A DNA stretch of 64,000 nucleotides, taken from assembly GCA_030374805.1 (NCBI GenBank), contig JARGSG010000061.1, forward strand, positions 61,607 to 125,606, given 5' to 3'. The DNA comes from Gracilaria gracilis (lineage: Eukaryota > Rhodophyta > Florideophyceae > Gracilariales > Gracilariaceae). Under the pieces are notes generated by a model. That model ran no database searches, had not been told where the DNA came from, and saw only the letters and a list, made by a program, of their open reading frames with translations. The stretch's first letter is position 1. Every line of letters begins with the position of its first letter. Positions 60,018-64,000 of this stretch are shown piece by piece. The translations under genes and the position numbers were made by a program.

Positions 60018-61314
60018 CTATCGTAGCACCATAGAGGCCTTAGAACTTTGATCTTTCTGTATAGCTTTCCAAAACCGGAGCTTGTAGGTTCCTGACCCTT
60101 CCCAATAAGATGCAACGTCTTCTGAACTATATACACCTCCCAAAACCTCTCGTTCAAACGTAAAAAGGATAATGGTCTCAAAAGGCGACGGACTTGTCTT
60201 CATTTTGTTTTGCTACAGAAGTTTCATCGCAATTGACCAAAGAGGTTCTAGTTCGTCCACAGATCTTACTACAAAAACCCAGTTCTTATAACCAGTCTTC
60301 TGAACCTTTCTGCGCTTCCTTTGATTCAGTCCCTCTACAAAAGAAGAAGTGGAAGCGGTATTCTGTTCTACATCGTTTTCAGAAGACCATGATTCCTTCG
60401 TTAGCAATGTTGCGCATGGATGACACTATTTCAAGGACATAGAACTGGATTCACCACACTGAATCTTTACAACGCTGCTTTCAAAAAGCCGGTCAGTAAG
60501 AATCTGGGCATCATTTCCAATATACTTCTCTTGCAAGAGCATCTATACAAAGGCGACGAGTTGTTATAAAACCCAGATGAAATATCCTCAAATAACATAT
60601 TGAAAGCATCTCGGCATTTTGACACCGGCAACTTTCGAACCTGAAGATATTGAGTAGCCCCATCACTTTCACGCAATTGTTTGCAAAACTTCTCTACTTT
60701 TTTCTTAAATAGAGAAGAGTTGTCCGCTGTTAGATCACTTGACTGAAAATAATCAGCTCATCGCGGATCTTGAGGAATCTATCGAGCATGTGTAGTTTAC
60801 GCGACCACCTAGTCTTATTGTGTAATATTGGACGTAAGTCGATAAGGTTTCTCAGCAAAGCAGCATTCCGCTTGCGATGCGTGCATTCTCTCATCGTCTG
60901 ATGTACCTTTTCGATCGTGAATCGAATATCAGTCGTATTGCAAACCATATAATTTACCTCAAGGTTCAGCAAATGGCTCTTGCACGCGACATGTGGAACT
61001 TTCAGAGATCTTGCAATTTTCTTATTCACCTTGCAGTTGTCCCCAGTCTGAGATAGTATCCACTCTCTTGCAACAACACAAAAAGACTCGAACATTCTGA
61101 TAATGTGCTGAACATTTTTCTCGGCTGTAAAGGCGACGGCCTCATCATCGGTAGAGTGAACTAAGTTTTGGTCTTTATCTTCATTTGCAACACTTGCCAT
61201 TGGTTGACACGAAAGAAGAGTACGTTGTACAGAGTTCTTTCTGTATGTATCAGAACCTTTTTCAAAGGACGATGAATGATGTGTGTAGCATGCAGAAAGT
61301 CCTATGTAGTGCAT
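60018..61314 (-). pseudogene. hAT-type transposase relic
   Basis: The minus-strand frame reads WILSQTGDNCKVNKKIARSL, VACKSHLLNLEV and RPILHNKTRWSRKLHMLDRF. This fits the hAT core where a catalytic Asp (here GDN) is followed by the C(x2)H site and the TRW motif. Downstream frames at 60467-60676 and 60213-60407 (GLNQRKRRKVQKTGYKNWVF; RSVDELEPLWSIAMKLL) extend towards the C-terminal dimerisation region. Stops and shifts between them make it inactive. Its flanks carry matching motif clusters at 59.8 and 62.9 kb. Confidence 0.6.
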
Positions 61315-61379
61315 TTCCCCACAAGTTTAGCCGTCATGAAGGATCGCACCTTGTCCTGCTCTGCTGAGCTCTTTTCGTA

Positions 61380-61745
61380 CAATAACCGATGAGGTGTGGG
61401 GCCGCCTGTCGTAAGGGAACGCTCGTGGGTTCAACCTATAAGGAGAAAACACCCACAACTAGTATGGTAGTAGGGCACCTGAAACGCGCAGGGGCAAACG
61501 GCGGGACAACTAGTCTGGACCGTGTAGGTGTACGGTAGTAGACGTCGACGAGCGGTAAAACCTGAATGGTAGTAGAGAACAAGCGATCAAGATAGTATAG
61601 CTTGTGCCCTAATAGTGCCTGACTTTACAATACCAGAGGGGGAAGGCGAGGTGCACCGCAATATATACAAGTGCACCGACGCCGATCTCCCTTGCGGGCA
61701 TGACGTCATCGGCTGCGCCCAAGACATACTGTCATGGACCAGCAA
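61380..61745. other. GC-rich hairpin-dense island with GTAGTAG motifs
   Basis: Several hairpins plus repeated ATGGTAGTAG/CGGTAGTAG words and a B-box-like GTGGGTTCAACC near 61426. It lies beside the hAT relic. Not recognised. Confidence 0.35.
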
Positions 61746-62900
61746 TGTTAAGCTAAACTAAACTAGAAATAGTAAAATATAAAATAGGGAATTCCAATTA
61801 GGTGAAGTGTAGGTTCCAAGTCACACACGTAGGCCCACGCGGCACAAACCCACTGATGTCTCATTGTACTACAGCTCTGATCCAATTTTATTCTCGACAC
61901 GCTCTGTGAGTTTAAGAATGACGTGTCGTACAGTTTTGATTGAAAACTTGTCGCGATGCTTCGAAAACATACGGAGTTTTTCGTCTTCGACGATGCAGAT
62001 CGGGATATTTTTGAAAATTATATAATTATATAACGAATGTAATCGTGCTGCGCTTGTTCTTTTCGGGTGACATTCAAAAAATTAGTCTTACAATGTTCAT
62101 CAGATAAAGCTTTCAGCTTCTCTTTCAGATTCGAAGAATATAGAGAGTACAGCTTTTCCTCCGTTCCCTCACCCAAACACGCGCGATGATGACGAAAACG
62201 GTTCTGGAATCCAGTGTTTTTCGGAAAGGCGATTTGACGGTTGGTTTTTCGACCGAGCTCGTTTGGACACCTGTAAACTAGGTACGTTCTTTTGCTATGG
62301 ACTGCATCTTTAGAGACATGCGATTTCGTCTCTTTGCGTAGGGGTTGAAAAAGAAGATGCCTACAGCTTTCAGTGATGGAGTAGCTCGTAGGAACTTCAT
62401 TTCGTATGTATTGTGAGCGCAGTAGAAGACAGGGTGCGGTTTAAGGTTGGGTTCTCTCCCGTTGATAGAGCTATTGAGACAGTGTGCTGTCCTATGAAGT
62501 GAATGGTTTTGAGACCCATTGGTTTTGTGTAATATCTATTGGTTTCAAAGCTCTTTAGCTATCATTGGATCAATAACGTCACTTTGATGCTATCAATATA
62601 TGTGTGTAATGTATACGTCCCAGGGAAAACTTTCCGTCATTGGACATATCAATAAATTCTCCGCATGTCAGTTATTTTCATTAAATGTTCGAGGCATTTT
62701 CAATGAATCATTTTTTTCAAAAACAATTAATTCATTAGATCTTCATAGTATTTCGATGTAATGAAACGATAATGACGTTTGGATTTGATCAAATGAAGAA
62801 AAGAGCAGCCGTGCTTGAAAATCGTATGAATTCCGAATTTAAAATCGAATGCACAAGTTTTCGCTGGGCGTTCTACTAGACATGATTCATGCAATCTTGT
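61746..62900. other. AT-rich non-coding DNA
   Basis: No credible gene on either strand. Confidence 0.4.
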
Positions 62901-62904
62901 CCGT

Positions 62905-63065
62905 GATTGCATTGAAGTGCAATCGATCACTATGTTTGAAGACGATATGCAATTAAGCTGCAATCTTTATTCAATGATGCAATCGGATTGAAATTCTTTG
63001 CTAGAAAAGCAATTCGTTATTTGCAATCTTAAATTGCAATCGATTGCAAAACGCAATCGATTGGA
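62905..63065. repeat. Cluster of GCAATCGATTGCAA words (right)
   Basis: GTGCAATCGATCAC, ATGCAATCGGATTG and AATTGCAATCGATTGCAA followed by CGCAATCGATTGG are packed into 160 bases. They match the words at 59770-59970. Confidence 0.7.
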
Positions 63066-64000
63066 ACAAACTCCTGAGTACTGAATACAAGGGAAGAGGA
63101 CAAGTCTAGTAATGATCGAAATGACCCGGGCGAAAGGTAGAGGACGGAGAGAGGGTTCTCTTCATCGGCGGGGGGTGGGCGCGGTGCTGAAAGCGGGGAC
63201 GAAAAAAGACCCGAGTTGGAGGATGGCGATGCATAGGCTCAGAGACTTGGCTTGGGGCACAGGCGCCGTTTGCGCTTCGTGACACAAGACGTGAGAGCTT
63301 ACAGGACGTGTGGTGAAATATCCATTTCATTCCTGTAGTGCAATGCCCGTGAGGGAAAGCAGCCACGAAGAAGTTCGGGATCTTCCTCTTTGGAGGGTAG
63401 TCAGCGAACAGAGCACTCTCTGGAAAGGCACGACGAAGTCGGGTGTAAGACCGAGGCCAGACCGTCACGACGGAGCGTAGAGAGCAAGACAAGAATTGGT
63501 ACACCTCTACGAGGGTTGTTGGGGTCCTCTAGAGAGGGAGCGAGTCCACAGTGTGGGGAGCGTACCAAGTAGTGGTGCACGCCCACCAAGTGGTGGAATA
63601 TCCACGCACTCGTAAGAGGGAAAAGGGAATCCACAAGATGTAGTGGAAAAGGGGCAAGATATACGGCACAAACCGGGGTTTTCCTTATACAAGGTCGAAC
63701 GCGACAATAGTTGGTAATATTCCCAGTATTGGGTTCCTTTAGAGGACGCAGGGTGGATAGGCGATCCGTATGCTACGGGGTATCCCTCCTTGGGGGAGTT
63801 GATGACCGCCGAAGGCGTGAAATTCTAGAGCCAACCCCTGGTTGCCGGAGCTTTACTGGCGCGACGGCGAGATCGCCGGCGCACTAAGTAGTGCAGCTCA
63901 CTGCCTAATAATTAGGAATAAACTAACTAAATCAGTCCACGAACAGTGGTAATTACCCACGTATTGTGGCCAACCTCCCCAGCTCACACCGTGTCCCACC
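63066..64000. other. GC-rich hairpin-dense island to window end
   Basis: About 900 bases with many inverted pairs (for example GCGACGGCGAGATCGCCGGCGC near 63862, in part, and CCAAGTAGTGG/CCAAGTGGTGG repeats near 63566-63595). No reading frame is convincing. It continues past the window, so its extent is unknown. Confidence 0.4.

Noticed and set aside
61380-61420. Hammerhead ribozyme core
   Set aside because: CCGATGAG resembles CUGAUGAG, but no properly placed GAAA and no pairing stems complete the core.

Overview
This window looks like a stretch of nuclear genome from a eukaryote with few introns and many repeats. The pointers are spliceosomal-type intron signals, a Ty1/copia retrotransposon, hAT and pogo transposase relics, and fragments of TRRAP, CDK5RAP3, RPA32 and XPNPEP1. 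Single-exon ORFs, mixed GC content, and TIR/NB-ARC/WD40 genes scattered among transposon debris suggest a red macroalga such as a florideophyte. That placement is an inference with modest confidence; the sequence proves only that it is eukaryotic. No rRNA gene, convincing tRNA gene or CRISPR array was seen.

Layout. 1-4.6 kb: gene scraps (a REJ-like surface protein piece, an Xaa-Pro aminopeptidase piece) and one coiled-coil ORF. 4.6-8.7 kb: a TIR-NB-ARC-WD40 receptor gene broken by two frameshifts and two in-frame TAG codons. 9.3-10.6 kb: a 1290-bp block that recurs almost unchanged at 46.4-47.7 kb. 11-14 kb: a small zinc-finger ORF, a structured GC-rich island and an unknown ORF. 16.2-23.6 kb: a kinase relic and a long TRRAP/Tra1 pseudogene. 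24.6-28.7 kb: a short island of hypothetical genes plus an aminoglycoside-phosphotransferase-like kinase with one frame break. 29.2-32.2 kb: a minus-strand REJ-like pseudogene abutting a second NB-ARC/WD40 relic. 33-34.5 kb: a pogo-type transposase tail and a second TRRAP kinase-region fragment.

35.15-42.32 kb holds an apparently recent copia element on the minus strand. It has 309-bp LTRs that look identical by eye, a GTAAC target duplication, and gag and pol ORFs joined by a canonical -1 slippery heptamer. Between pol and the 3' LTR, on the opposite strand, lies an intact 472-codon ORF with a 5'-leader intron and a Cys/His/Asp arrangement like papain-fold peptidases. The insertion split a pre-existing ORF.

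42.6-50.4 kb: CDK5RAP3 and RPA32 fragments, an Ulp1-like peptidase ORF with a zinc module, two cysteine-rich ORFs and a pair of strong hairpins. 51.2-63.1 kb: a RecQ-like helicase ORF without Walker A, a Myb-like relic, a short-chain dehydrogenase scrap, WD40 relics, a fold-back element, a hAT relic flanked by motif clusters, and more structured GC-rich islands.

Most genes here are remnants, so there is no operon-like cooperation to describe. The likely working units are the copia element with its antisense gene, the Ulp1-like ORF, the 48.0-49.9 kb cysteine-rich ORF, the 27.4-28.7 kb ORF and possibly the helicase.
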